Shown in pieces: positions 25,639 to 35,945 of a DNA stretch of 64,000 nt; positions within the stretch are counted from its first letter, which is position 1; the number at the start of each line of letters is the position of its first letter. The notes beneath the pieces are model-generated. The model saw only the letters and a program-made list of their open reading frames with translations, made no database searches and was not told the DNA's origin. A program made the position numbers and the translations under genes. The stretch lies in the NCBI GenBank assembly GCA_009363875.1, contig CM018692.1, positions 4,985,862 through 5,049,861 of the forward strand, read 5' to 3'. The DNA comes from Mikania micrantha (taxonomy: Eukaryota; Streptophyta; Magnoliopsida; Asterales; Asteraceae).

Positions 25639-25926
25639 TTAGGCTATGTGTTATGCAAAAGCCTTTAGGCGCCATATAATCAACCAACATCATCACCCCC
25701 TTATCACTCCACATCATCTTTACATATGTTATCCATCACTCTCTCATCACTTCCCTATCACTTCACATCATCACCCCTTTTTCCCTCATTTTTCTCCCTT
25801 TTTCTTTCACCCCGTGATGCCCCTCGCGTCTGCCCCCTTACGCCCCTATGTGATGGGGGGAGGGCGCCACCGGGACGTGACCGGCCCCTCTCATGCCCCC
25901 ATCACACAGCATAACACATAGCCTAA
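25639..25926. mobile_element. MITE with perfect 18-bp inverted ends
   Basis: The left end TTAGGCTATGTGTTATGC (25639-25656) is the exact reverse complement of the right end (25909-25926). The 288-bp element has a C/T-rich left half (CATCACCCC repeats) and a GC-rich right half. A short frame crosses it but is repeat-derived. If the outermost TTA/TAA is counted as target site, a PIF/Harbinger-type 3-bp duplication would fit, though the symmetry makes this ambiguous. Confidence 0.8.
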
Positions 25927-26340
25927 GTTGTAATGTCATAAACTCAAAAATATAACTGATTAAAAGAATAAAAATTAGAAGGTCCGCAAAAAGAAATTTT
26001 AGGCATGCAGATATTGGTATATTTAATCTATAATAAAATATAATAAATATGTTTGCTGTTTAAGAAAAACGAGGGAATCGACCCGCGCTTCGCGGCGGGA
26101 CGCGTAAATTTTTAGTTAAATTTTCCGTTATTATGATTACTCTTCTATAATCTCTTCGCAAATATATAATGTTCTTTAGCTGTTGGCAATCTCATTCTAT
26201 GAACATATTACCTTTAGTTGATACTATCATGATTATTATTATTTAAAAACAACAAATTAAATTTATCGAGAAAAACATATTATATTAGAAACCTGAGAGG
26301 TTAAAGTGATATTTACAGGTTAAGGGATGAGTTCTAAAAA
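25927..26340. other. Intergenic with a Helitron-like hairpin
   Basis: At 26075-26103 the sequence GACCCGCGCTTCGCGGCGGG forms a GC hairpin in AT-rich DNA, like the Helitron 3' hairpins elsewhere in the window, but no CTRR terminus follows. No gene is seen. Confidence 0.35.
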
Positions 26341-26344
26341 CTTT

Positions 26345-26675
26345 TAACGCACAAAATAAAATGGTGGGAAGCAATAATAGAACTCGTGCCAGTCGAGTCC
26401 CATATACAATATTCGGCCTCGTTTACCACCAATATTGTCTGCTTTGCCCACTCGGAACTCACGGTTTTGCCTTCGGTTGCCCAGGTGAAAACTTCCCAGG
26501 GAGGTCACCCATCCCTGGATTGTTACAACCCGATCATGCTTAGCTGTAGAGTTTTCATGTGCTTCACAGCCAACTAAGCCGAAAACGCGTTGGTGATGTA
26601 GGAGGCAGATCGTTACTTATGAGACAGGAATCTCTTTTGTTCAGGGCCGATGTGGAATTTGCCTAGGATGTTACA
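26345..26675 (-). mobile_element. Cassandra-like TRIM LTR with 5S rRNA-derived sequence
   Basis: Read on the minus strand, it starts TGTAACATCCTAGGC with CCACATCGGC (26675 down) and carries a 5S rRNA-like block around 26546-26485. That block contains GCTAAGCATGATCGGG and GGATGGGTGACCTCCC followed by GGGAAG, matching the 3' half of plant 5S rRNA. Downstream are GACAATATTGGTGGT and related phrases. This is the arrangement of Cassandra retrotransposon LTRs, which carry a 5S-type Pol III promoter. The far end and target duplication could not be fixed. It is not a functional 5S gene, because the 5' half is missing or diverged. Confidence 0.7.
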
Positions 26676-26690
26676 CGTGTTGCATCGATA

Positions 26691-27120
26691 ACATTATATT
26701 GGTTATGTACATAAAGTAAACCTATGTAGTTACGAAGGCTTGGTTATAGAGATTGAAAGTAAGATAAAAAAATGGTCATATAAGAATATGAATGTTCTTT
26801 AGCCGTTCTTATTCTTATCTTTCATTATGACGGGGATTAAATCCACATATTAAGAAAATATGATTATGTATCGTATATTATGGTATAATAATTTTACAAA
26901 ACTAATATAATAGACAAAATTCAAGAAAGCTCAAAAGACAGATGCGTAACGTGTTTTACAAGATTCATGATTCATGTTGCATTGATTACTTTATATTGGT
27001 TATGTACATAAAATAAACCTATGTAGTTACAACAGTTTGGTTATAAAGATTGAAAGTAAGATAAAAAATGGTTATATAAGGGTATGAATGTTCTTTAGCC
27101 GTTCTTATTCTTATTTTTCA
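26691..27120. repeat. Diverged direct repeat, about 140 bp, two copies
   Basis: 26691-26822 and about 26975-27122 share long blocks such as TTGGTTATGTACATAAA and GAATGTTCTTTAGCCGTTC, with scattered differences. The spacing is about 285 bp. The first copy starts directly beside the TGTAACA end of the Cassandra-like LTR. No coding content. Confidence 0.75.
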
Positions 27121-28140
27121 TGCTACTATATTCTTATTTTTCATCCTACTAGTAAGTTATCAGTCGATATAAACCGTATATGTGTGTGCACGCGTATATA
27201 TAAATATATATATGTATATATGTATATACACATGGATATATCGATGTATACATATATATGCATATATAAATGTTTATATATGTGTGTATGCACATATTAA
27301 GTTCTTGAATTTTTTCGAGATTTAAAAAAATACATATGGACTTTGTGTAAATAGTTCGTGTTGAACTATAAAGTTTTGTTTGATTCGATTTTATTTTTAA
27401 CGGGATAAAATCCCAAACCGGAATCAAACCGTTGATAGCGGTTCGGTTAGGTTCGGTTTTTATTTTGAACGGTTCGGTTTTGGTTTTCATTGTTCAAAAA
27501 CCGTTGTTAACGGATCGGTTACGACTCCACTTAAAAACCGTAAAACCGGACTGGAAACACCCCTAATTATGATATATATATCTATAATATGATTTTCTTC
27601 ATATCTTCTTTAGTTTTCTTCTTTCACTTTAGACGTTAATTTATGATCCACCCTCACTTTCGTATATAAATAATATGACTTTACCCAATACATTTGTTTG
27701 TTAATTTAAAAAACATAATCATGTGTCCGGTTTTTTACGACCGGTTTTTTACGAAAACCGTAAACCAAACCGTTTATTACAATTTTAAACTTTTGAAACA
27801 GACCGACTGAATGCTTGAAAAAAAACAATCATGAGCCCGAACCGATGAACGGTTTGGGCGGTTTACGGTTTGAAACCAGACTGTGAACACCCCTAATCAT
27901 ATTTAAGTAATTGGAGTATAATCAAAAGAAAAAGAAAAAGAAAAAAGAATAGGAAACTAAATAAAAATGAGTAAAAATGGCAACAGTAATCGAACCTGTG
28001 GTGATAGGAGCCTTGGAAATTTTATGGGAAACATCTACAACCCAGAACCAAAGTCATCATTTGATTTTTTTTTTTGACTCTCCAAAGTATATATATTAGT
28101 TTTTCTTACATTGAATGAGACCACCAACATTACTATTTAA
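27121..28140. other. Intergenic; hAT-type CGGTTCGGTT-rich remnants
   Basis: 27180-27300 is a long TATATG/TGTATA microsatellite-like tract. 27410-27565 and 27725-27895 are rich in ACCGGTT/CGGTTTGG motifs, and each ends with AACACCCCTAAT. The inverse, TAGGGGTGTT, is a common hAT terminus, so these look like two element ends in the same orientation. No matching partner end was found. No gene is seen. Confidence 0.4.
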
Positions 28141-28146
28141 GAGATA

Positions 28147-28930
28147 CTAGTATTTTGACCCGCCGCATGTTGCGGCGGCGTCATAATGGTTAGCAATTAA
28201 ATTTATACTATCGACTAAAAACATATAGGGATAGACTTTTAAGTGACGTCTTACAAAATTTATGAATGGAACGTAAAATTATAAGAGTTAATCATAAAAG
28301 TTTTCATATTAAGTGTATAAATAAACTTTTAACTCTACAAACTTAAGGAGGGTCAAATCGACGCTCTACGAAGTCTAGGGATAGAGCATAAAAGTTTAGA
28401 AGTTAAACATAAAAGTTTTGATATTGAGTGCAAAGGTAAACTTTAAATTCTAAAAGGTAGTTGTTATAAATGTGTTCGATTGGACGAATGAGTATTCGAT
28501 TTTGATACTATACTCCTAAAGAATATGAACTCAAAACACAAATTGTTAATTTATAAAACTAAACCATAAAAAAGTTACGTTTCTCAATTACTATTATCAT
28601 TCTATGTTTAGAAAAATATTTAATTATTATTATTATTTAATTATTAGTATTATTTAAATATTTTTATTAGGTAAATAGTTTGTGAATTAATTACAAATAA
28701 AATATGTGAATATTAAAAATATGTGAGTAAAGTATGAGGGAGCTTTAAAAATAAGAGTTCAAAGTTCAGGGTCAAAAGTGTAACTTTTGATTTAATTTAA
28801 GTTTGAGACCCCCTTTGTTGCGGCCTGCGGTCGTAATATCGTTGCAACCTTCTGAAGCGCTTTGATCAACAATCGTATTTTGAAGCGGTTCATTTAGAAA
28901 GGAAAACACTCCAGAAGTAGACATGGATGT
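28147..28930 (-). mobile_element. Helitron 3' terminus and AT-rich body
   Basis: On the minus strand a hairpin, CCGCCGCAACATGCGGCGG, is followed by GTCAAAATACTAG, with CTAG at 28147-28150 and T following. This is a clean Helitron 3' end. The body to the right is AT-rich and non-coding; the 5' end is not identified and may be lost at the (TA)n near 28940. Confidence 0.55.
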
Positions 28931-28932
28931 AA

Positions 28933-29977
28933 TTACCTATATATATATATAAAGCAACGTCGATGGCCAGCCGACGTGCCTTTTTTTTTCTTTTTTTTTT
29001 TCCTTTTTATTCTTTATATTTTTATATTAAATATTTTAATTGCATTTTCCTTTTAATTAATTCATCATTTTTTAACCTAATTTTTTTATCTTTATTTTTC
29101 TAACATTACCTATATATATATAAACCAACGTTGGTGGCTTTCATCCTTTTCTTTCTTAGCATTTATTACTTGGTTAAATAAACAAATTTTGAATACAACA
29201 AACAAATGTAGCTTTGATTGAGATGGTAAGGGGGTTTACTTGGAAGCTTTGTGCGAGGGTTCGAATCCTTCTCAAGAACTTTTTTTCATATTCTCCCATC
29301 TTTTTCCCAACTATTTTTAATAATCTCTCTTTTTTTCACCTTTTTTTTACAGTTACAACTGATCTTTATACTTTAAATCTTCATCATATGATTTCAGGGT
29401 TATCATTTTTACCTTCTTAAATTTCAAAAAAACTTTGTAAATATTACTTTAACTTCCTCAAATTTCTAATTTACCTCTTTTGTTACTTAACTAAAAATAA
29501 AATTTTCTTACATCCGTGATGAAGATTTAAAGTATAAAGATCAGTTGCAACTGGAAAAAAAAGTGAAAAAAAGAGAGATTATTAAAAATAGTTGGGAAAA
29601 AGATGGGAGAATATGAAAAAAAAAGTTATTGAGAAGGATTCGAACCCTCGCACAAAGCTTCCAAGTAAAACCCCCTTATCATCTCATCCAAAGCTACATT
29701 TGTTTGTTGTATTCGAAATTTGTTTATTTAACCAAGTAATAAATGCTAAGAAAGAAAAGTATGAAAGCCATCGACGTTGGTTTTTATATATATAGGTAAT
29801 GTTAGAAAAATAAAGATAAAAAAATTAGGTTAAAAAATGATGAATTAATTAAAAGGAAAATGCAATTAAAATATTTAATATAAAAATATAAAGAAGAAAA
29901 AGAAAAAAAAGAAAAAAAAGAAAAAAAAAGGCACGTCGGCTGGCCACCGACGTTGCTTTTTATATATATATAGGTAA
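28933..29977. mobile_element. Giant hairpin (foldback) element with nested copy and tRNA-like boxes
   Basis: A near-perfect inverted repeat. The left arm, about 28933-29390, pairs with the right arm, about 29515-29977, around a ~120-bp loop. The outer end reads TTACCTATATATATATA then AAGCAACGTCGATGGCC. A second set of ends of the same type (TTACCTATATATATATA then AACCAACGTTGG) delimits an inner hairpin at 29106-29799. Each arm contains a tRNA-like A box (GAGATGGTAAGGGG) and B box (GGGTTCGAATCC at 29257-29268, inverted at 29636-29647). No protein is encoded. Transcription across it would give a long double-stranded RNA. Confidence 0.85.
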
Positions 29978-30368
29978 TATAATGCATATTGTTGCTGGAA
30001 ATCTAGTTCTAACCTCTCAAGTCCCAATTAGGGCTGTAATCGAGTCGAGCTGAGCCGAGCCGAGCCAGGCCTGGCTTCAGCTTGGTTCGTGAATTTTCGA
30101 TTTGAGCTCGAGTCGAGCCGAAATTTCTTTCGAGCCAAAAATCCCGGCTCCAGCTCGGCTCGTAAAAAACCTCGAGCCACGAGCCAGCTCGTTTTTTTCT
30201 CTCGTTTTTTTCCTCCACTTTGTATTATATATATATATGTATGTATGTATATAATATATACATATAAATAATCTAATATATTAAATCTAATATATACAAA
30301 TACATTATAAATGTATATACATACATACATACATATATATATATACATAATATGTATATTTATATAAA

Positions 30369-30840
30369 CTAGGTTTATACCCGCCGCGCGTTGCGGCGGT
30401 ACACTCTTGACAACGGGTATTATATCTCATTTGCAGAAGCATATGTTACATAGCAAAATCAAATATCTTATCATGAACTCTATACAAATTTCTCATAAAA
30501 ACATAAAATCATACAAATATGTTATGAAAATAATAAAAAAATCACTAACTAAATCCTTCTTATCGGCAACCAATTGGTTGAATTAAAAAAACCCCAAATC
30601 TCTAAGCACACATCGATTTTCTATGAAAACGAACAAATAACAGTTACCTTTTTCGAACACCACCATAACCGTATAAAGATCCACATTAACCCACATTAAA
30701 ACTGACTTGTTTATTCAATACCAAATTTTTTATTCATGTTCAATGTGCACCTCATTTTTATTTTCAAAATTCCAAATCAATGATCTAGATAGGGTTTAAG
30801 TATCCTCTCTTGGATCGAGTTTTAACAGGATACAAACTAT
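30369..30840 (-). mobile_element. Helitron copy A, GC-hairpin family
   Basis: Minus orientation. The 3' end is a CCGCC..GGCGG hairpin followed by GTATAAACCTAG, with CTAG at 30369-30372. The 5' end runs into (TA)n at 30840 as TATAGTTTGTATCCTG. It is collinear with the copies at 31193, 34735, 53953 and 59117, sharing landmarks such as CAACCAATTGGTTG and AGAGTTCATGA (inverted here). No ORF. Confidence 0.75.
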
Positions 30841-31192
30841 ATATATATATATAGGGTTTGGTTCCTTTGTTAACCCTTCCTTATTTCGTTAACTAAATAA
30901 CTACATTTTATTACTTTGTGGACCATATTAAAGTAAATTTAATGATGTAGGTTTTTTCTTATTTTTTTACTAATATAAGTGGACCCTACATTAATTAAAA
31001 AAAAAAAACATATACATTTAGATTTACTTTAATGTAGGCTTCAAAATAATAAGATGTGTTTATTTGGTTAAGTCAATAAACATGTGTAAAACTCACACAC
31101 TATTTAATAAATATATTTGTTTAATATTTTCAATGTATGTGTGTGTGTGGGGACCCATTTTACTATTCCCCACCATGTCATTTAATAATATG
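30841..31192. repeat. Composite flank unit 1 (TATAGGGTTTGGTTCC type)
   Basis: This stretch starts after (TA)n with ATAGGGTTTGGTTCCTTTG, includes GGACCATATTAAA and GTGTGTGGGGACCC, and recurs at 31807-32165. It starts like the foldback element ends at 53527 and 45960. The opposite arm is not obvious, so it may be half of such an element. Confidence 0.55.
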
Positions 31193-31754
31193 TTAGGTTT
31201 ATACCCGCCGCGCGTTGCGCAGGTCATCACAATACACTCTTCACAACGGGTATTATATGTCATTTGCAGAAACATTTTTTACATAGCAAAATCAAATCTC
31301 TTATCACGAACTCTATACAAATTTTCATAAAAACATAAAATCATACAAATATGTTACGAAAATAATAAAAAAAATACTAACTAAATCCTTCTCATCGGCA
31401 ACCAATTGGTTGAATTAAAAAAACCCCAAATCTATAAGCACACATCGATTTTCTATGAAAACGAACAAATAACAGTTACATTTTCCGAACACCACCAAAA
31501 CCGTACAAAGAACCACATTTTTTTCACTAATCCTAGAGATAAAACCCCTAAACCCTATTTGGGTCGTTAATTTGAAATCTTGAAAATAAATACGTGGTCC
31601 ACATTAACCCACATTAAAACTGACTTGTTTATTTAACACCAAATTTTTTATTCATGTTCAATGTGCACCTCATTTTTATTTTCAAAATTCCAAATCAATG
31701 ATCTAGATAGGGTTTAAGTATCATCTCTTGGATCGGGTTTTAACAGGATACAAA

Positions 31755-31762
<8 letters not shown>
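31193..31762 (-). mobile_element. Helitron copy B, GC-hairpin family
   Basis: Second copy, minus orientation, more complete in the middle than copy A (it retains the stretch with AAACCCTATTTGGGTCG). The 3' end reads GTATAAACCTAA, which still satisfies the CTRR rule but is not CTAG. The 5' end meets a 46-bp (TA)n run at 31763-31808. Together with 31807-32165 it repeats the order of the unit at 30369-31192. Confidence 0.7.
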
Positions 31763-31806
<44 letters not shown>

Positions 31807-31813
<7 letters not shown>

Positions 31814-32165
31814 TTGGTTCCTTTGTTAACCCTTCTTTATTTCGTTAACTAAATAACTACATTTTATTACTTTGTGGACCATATTAAAATAAATTTAATG
31901 ATGTAGGTTTTTTCTTTTTTTTTACTAATGTAAGTGGGCCCTACATTAATTAAAAAAGAAAAAAAAACATACACATTTAGATTTACTTTAAACATGCGTA
32001 AACCCACACACTATTTAATAAATATATTTGTTTAATATTTTCAATGTGTATATATATATGTGTGTGGGGGGGGGGGACCTTTAATATTTTCAATGTGTAT
32101 AATGTGTATATATGTGTGTGTGGGACCCATTTTACTTTTCCCCTCCATGTGATTTAATATATAGA
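31807..32165. repeat. Composite flank unit 2
   Basis: Second copy of 30841-31192. It carries an internal expansion of GTGTATATATGTGTG and a G11 run at about 32066-32077. Differences from unit 1 are mostly at microsatellites. Confidence 0.55.
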
Positions 32166-32210
32166 ATAATATGTATATAAATATTGTATATATATTATAT
32201 ATAGGGGAAA

Positions 32211-32632
32211 GATCAAATAAAAAGTCTTTTTTGCCTAAGAAGGCTAAAAAGGATTTTTAAAACCTTCAAAACCGACCCAAACGAACTCCGATTGAACTCA
32301 TTTCGATGACATTGGAATCGTCTCATCGAACCCTACAATATTAGCTTTTAGGTTTTAACTTTAACAAGTAGTTTTAGAATTTAGATTTTAGGGCTTGATT
32401 TTTAGCTTTTATGTTTTATCTTTATGTTTAAGGTTTGTTTTTAAAGTTTTGATTTTAGTATTTGGGTTTATTGTTTATGATTTAAGGTTTGGGTTTTAGG
32501 GTTCGATAAAATGGTTCCAATGGCGCAAAAATGAATTCAATCGGAGTGCGTTTGGTTCGGTTTTTGAGTTTTTAAAAATCCTTCTTAGCCTTCTTAGGCA
32601 AAATAGACTTTTTAGGGGAACCTTCCCCATTA
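32211..32632. mobile_element. Foldback element in (TA)n, family with AAGGCTAAAAAGG
   Basis: The left arm (GGGGAAAGATCAAATAAAAA, then CCTAAGAAGGCTAAAAAGG) pairs with the right arm (inverted: CCTAAGAAGGCTAAGAAGG). A second paired stretch reads ACTCCGATTGAACTCATTT versus ACTCCGATTGAATTCATTT. Arms are about 130 bp, and the middle is T-rich with TTTAGGTTTTA repeats. It is flanked by TATATAT on both sides. No ORF. Confidence 0.75.
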
Positions 32633-32925
32633 TATATAATATATATGTATGCGTGTAATATAATATATATGTGTGTGTATATAATTTAATATATATATAT
32701 ATATATTAAAAATCTAGCCGAGCTACGAGCCGAGCCAACGAGTCGAGCCATGAGCCGAGCCAACGAGTCAAGCCATGAGCCGAGCTCGAGCCGAGCCCGA
32801 GCCGAGCCAACCCTAGCTCCAGCTCGGCTCGTTTTTAACGTGTTTTTTTCGAGCCGAGATCTTTTCGAGCCGAGCCTTTTTCGAGCGAGCTTCAAGTCGA
32901 GCCGCGAGCTTTTTGAACATCCATA

Positions 32926-33574
32926 GTCCCAATCCTCCCATAGTCCCATATAGAGTAAATCTGGTTTCTTTTAAACCGGTTCCGGTTTCAACCGGTTTCA
33001 TTTTCAGTCAACAAAGTCAATACCCGGTTCCGGTTCCGGGTTTCGACCGGTTCCTGTTCGCGTTTTGTCCGGTTCCGGTTTCGGTTTCGGTTCTAATTTG
33101 TCTGAAAAACCGGATCCGTTTGTACCCACCGGTTCGGGTATGACCGTTTCCTGTTTGGGTTGTGTGTTCCGGGCTAGTTCCATACTCCCAGTCCCAAGTC
33201 CCATCATTTACTTCATTTTTTTCCTAGGCCCATATTTGAACTACATAAGTTGGCCCATCATTGTACTTTATCTTAATCACTTTATGTTTGGCCCATACGA
33301 GAATTGGTAGGCCTAGCTTAAACGTAAAGGGAATCTTTTTAAATCCAAAATTTCCACCAATAATTTTATTCACACGGTCACACCTACCGTTAAATCAATA
33401 CAACCATATGAAATGGCTAGCACGTCGCAAGAACATCCCATCCACTTCAAACTATGGTCAACATCATATCAATATATATACACACACAAATGCGCGCAAT
33501 TCATTGCATTCGCATCCAACATTTATTTTTCTTTCTTTTTTTTTTTCGGTTTAAATCCAAGTGCAAAATAAAAG
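32926..33574. promoter_or_regulatory. Flank upstream of the Ole e 1-like gene; CCGGTTCCGG-rich remnant
   Basis: 32960-33170 is rich in ACCGGTTCCGGTT motifs, like the hAT-type remnants at 27.4 and 63.4 kb. From about 33200 to 33574 the sequence is the likely promoter and leader of the gene at 33575. On the plus strand ATATATATACACACAC near 33473-33488 is about 90-100 bp upstream of the ATG, a possible TATA region. Confidence 0.4.
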
Positions 33575-34199
33575 ATGAAGTTGGTGTGGTCAATGTTGTT
33601 GCTGGTTACTGCCATGACGGTAATAAATGTTGTTGAATGTTGGGAGGAAGTTCCCGCCAAAAGTGGTGGCGGGGTCATACTTGTTGGTGGCAAAGTTCTT
33701 TGCCAAGATTGTACCGAAGGGTGGAATGAATGGGTCAATGGAAACAAACCTATTGAAGGTATGAATATCTCGATCATATTATGTTCTGTCTATGAGAGTT
33801 TTCTTTAACGTTTCAACTTGAACATGACTTTTCTTTTTAGGTTGTACGGTTTCTGTGACATGTATGGATGAAAGAAAAAGGATCATTTATTATGGGAGCG
33901 ACAAGACTGATAAAGCGGGTGAGTTTGAGGTAACCATAAACAAATACATCCATGGAAAGATGATAAATCCTGAAGCTTGTTTCACAAGGCTTGTTTCTTC
34001 GCCTGATCCTGTTTGCAACATCCCGACTAATTTTGCAGGAGGCAAAACCGGGGTTAAACTTGGCTGCCCGACCACTGTTTACCGAGATATAATAAAATAC
34101 ATTCATGATCCGTTATATTACACCACACCTATGTGTGATGAACCGGACACAAGTGATAATAATGATAACAATTCATACACGAAGGAAAATAACTATTGA
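33575..34199 (+). CDS. Pollen Ole e 1 / extensin-like secreted protein
   Basis: Two exons, 33575-33758 and 33841-34199, joined by a short GT-AG intron; 180 aa. Residues 1-22 are a hydrophobic signal peptide ending at a Cys/Trp boundary. The mature part has the family pattern: VGGKVLCQDCTEGWNEW, then the Gly-Cys turn (PIEGCTVSVTCMD), then a strand with DKAGEFEVTINKYIHG, and further Cys residues (EACFTRL, PVCNIP, LGCPTT). This is a cysteine-stabilised beta-fold domain of cell-wall and pollen proteins. The C-terminal ~30 residues are Asn/Asp-rich and low complexity. It is presumably extracellular, in the cell wall. The family is large and biochemical roles are poorly known, so I assign no specific function. 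It is isolated between transposon blocks and its frame is intact. Confidence 0.85.
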
Positions 34200-34734
34200 T
34201 GTCTTGATTTATATTTTAAATATTCAACTAAATGAATTACTTTTTTTTTGTGTATTGTTATTTTGTAATTTTAACTTAATAGATGATGTATGTTTTGATC
34301 GTTCTAATAAGTGTCCAAATTACAATTTTTTAAATTTGTTTGAAGATATTACTCTATATATTAAAATGCATGATAAGGAATAGTTGTCTTTTTGCCTTTT
34401 GAAATTTGGTCACTATAATTTTAGATCTTTTAGTTTTAGAAAGCTAAAATGGTAATGGCTAGCCATACCTATGTAACGTGAGATGTGTCACAACAAGAAA
34501 AGTCCATCATATTATACTATGTATATATTCAAGATCATATATATGTGTGTGTGTGTTATATTATTATATTATTTAGGTGTCATATCAATGTAGTGACGTT
34601 TTGAAAGTTTAGACTTGAACAATTAAAAAAAATTAACTTTGAAAAGTATTAAATAGAGATAAAGGTATTAAATTTGGGCTTAAAGACTTGAGTTTTTATT
34701 AAATTTGAAAGACTTGCTTAAATATTTGAGTTTT
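34200..34734. other. Intergenic 3' flank of the Ole e 1-like gene
   Basis: AT-rich, with a (TG)n run at about 34545-34557. No gene is seen. The 3' UTR of the upstream gene must lie in its first few hundred bases. Confidence 0.35.
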
Positions 34735-34976
34735 TCTTTTAAATCAAACGATTGGTTGCCATTGAGACGGATTTTGTAAGTAATTGTTTCTATTATTTTT
34801 ATAACATATTTGTGAGTAATTTGTATGATTTTATGTTTTTATAAAAAATTGTATAGAGTTCGTGATGAGAGATTTGTTTTTGCCATGTAACTTATGCTTC
34901 TATAAATGATATATAATACCCATTATCGGAAGTGTGTTGTGATAACCCACCGCAACACGCGGGGGAGTAAACCTAG
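34735..34976 (+). mobile_element. Helitron copy C, 5'-truncated, GC-hairpin family
   Basis: Plus orientation. It shares ATTGGTTGCC, TTTTATGTTTTTATA, TTGTATAGAGTTCGTGATGA and the 3' tail with the copies at 53953 and 59117. The 3' end is the hairpin CCACCGCAACACGCGGGGG followed by AGTAAACCTAG, with CTAG at 34973-34976 and T after it. The 5' half is missing. Confidence 0.68.
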
Positions 34977-35580
34977 TTTATCATAATTGTTCAAATATGA
35001 CATACAAATAATTTAATTGTTCAAAATGAAACATGTATACCAAAAGAAACAGGTTTGCAACACCTTTTTAAACAATTTTTCATAGCGTAGATAATCAAAT
35101 TGAATTTGTTAAGCAAAGAATTACTAAAGAAAACTATATATTTATGCATTAATAAATTTATTATAATAATTAAATAACTAGCTTTTGGTGATATTTTACA
35201 TGTTTATTTTTTGTTTCTTTATCGTATTAAATGATTATAATTATAAATAATTAAATATTTAAAACATATCTTCTTATTTATTAATTTTTAAAGCTAAATC
35301 ATAAAAGACTTTAATTATTTATTATCTTAATAAATAATTTTATAATTCTTAAATATTTTCTATTTATTATTTATAATTTTTAAATCTTTGTTACTTCTAA
35401 TTTCAACAACTGATAATATTAACATATATATCACTGTAAAAACTATTGGTTTATAAAATGTAAAATTTATTCAATTTATAATATATAAGTTTTTTTATAA
35501 CTGTGGTAACCCACTTACGTGGTAAACCCCAGATTTCCTCAATACCCGACTAACTGAAAGGAATATAGGTAAAGCGCGAC
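34977..35580. other. AT-rich intergenic DNA
   Basis: No gene or bounded repeat is seen; long A/T stretches predominate. Confidence 0.35.
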
Positions 35581-35700
35581 TGCATTCAATCGGATCGGTG
35601 GCCTTTAAAGAAAATTGATCTAAGTAGGGATTGAACTTGAGACATGTAGGTTATCTATCCTCTACTTTAACCTACTATTCTAGATTAGACCAGAATTATT
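35580..35700 (-). mobile_element. tRNA-derived SINE, TTAAAGTAGAGG family, copy 1
   Basis: Minus strand. The A box is in TAGTAGGTTAAAGTAGAGG (35677-35659) and the B-box-like sequence is TCAAGTTCAATCCC (35640-35627). The copy at 38610-38690 has the same heads in plus orientation. Not a functional tRNA. Confidence 0.6.
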
Positions 35701-35737
35701 TATATGGTTATGAAACAAGCAAACAAGCAAACTTACC

Positions 35738-35945
35738 CAGTATATTCTCACTTTTCAGTAGGGCCTGGAAGGGAAGGATAAACATAAACCTTACCCCTAT
35801 CCCAGTTGGGATAGAGAGACTGTTAGGAAGGAGTCCCCGGCTCAAAGTTATCGTTTGAAGTTGATCATCCCAACATTTTTAACGTTATTTTCACAAAACA
35901 AGTAAAATAACATTAAAATTAGTGCAATTTTACTTTGGCCTCTTG
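35738..35945 (-). mobile_element. Au-like SINE, copy 1
   Basis: On the minus strand it contains GCCGGGGACTCC, AGTCTCTCTATCCCAACTGG and TACTGAAAAGTGAGAATATA, with a 3' CTGGGT: the conserved body and tail of plant Au SINEs. It is homologous to 40845-41010, which also shares the flank AACGTTATTTTCACAAAA. Confidence 0.65.

Larger units (their letters stand above)
30029..32925. mobile_element. hAT-like element with GAGCCGAG subterminal repeats, 2.9 kb
   Basis: It is bounded by an identical 8-bp duplication, GTCCCAAT, at 30021-30028 and 32926-32933. The ends, TAGGGCTGTAATCGAG and (inverted) TATGGATGTTCAAAAAG, are weakly similar. Both terminal 200 bp are crowded with GAGCCGAGC/GCTCGGCTC motifs (30045-30200 and 32715-32905), the subterminal repeats expected of hAT transposase binding sites. 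The core holds nested Helitrons, their duplicated flanks and a foldback element. No transposase is present. Confidence 0.72.

Noticed and set aside
26361..26577. Short plus-strand frames as a protein, or the block as a 5S rRNA gene
   Set aside because: The frames are antisense to the 5S-like block. Only the 3' half of 5S is recognisable, so it is not a functional rRNA gene.
27180..27300. Tyr/Ile-rich frame
   Set aside because: Product of the TATATG microsatellite in both strands.
29257..29268. A tRNA gene within the hairpin element
   Set aside because: A and B boxes are present but no cloverleaf stems or anticodon arm can be built, and the copy is mirrored in the other arm; read as a SINE-like head.
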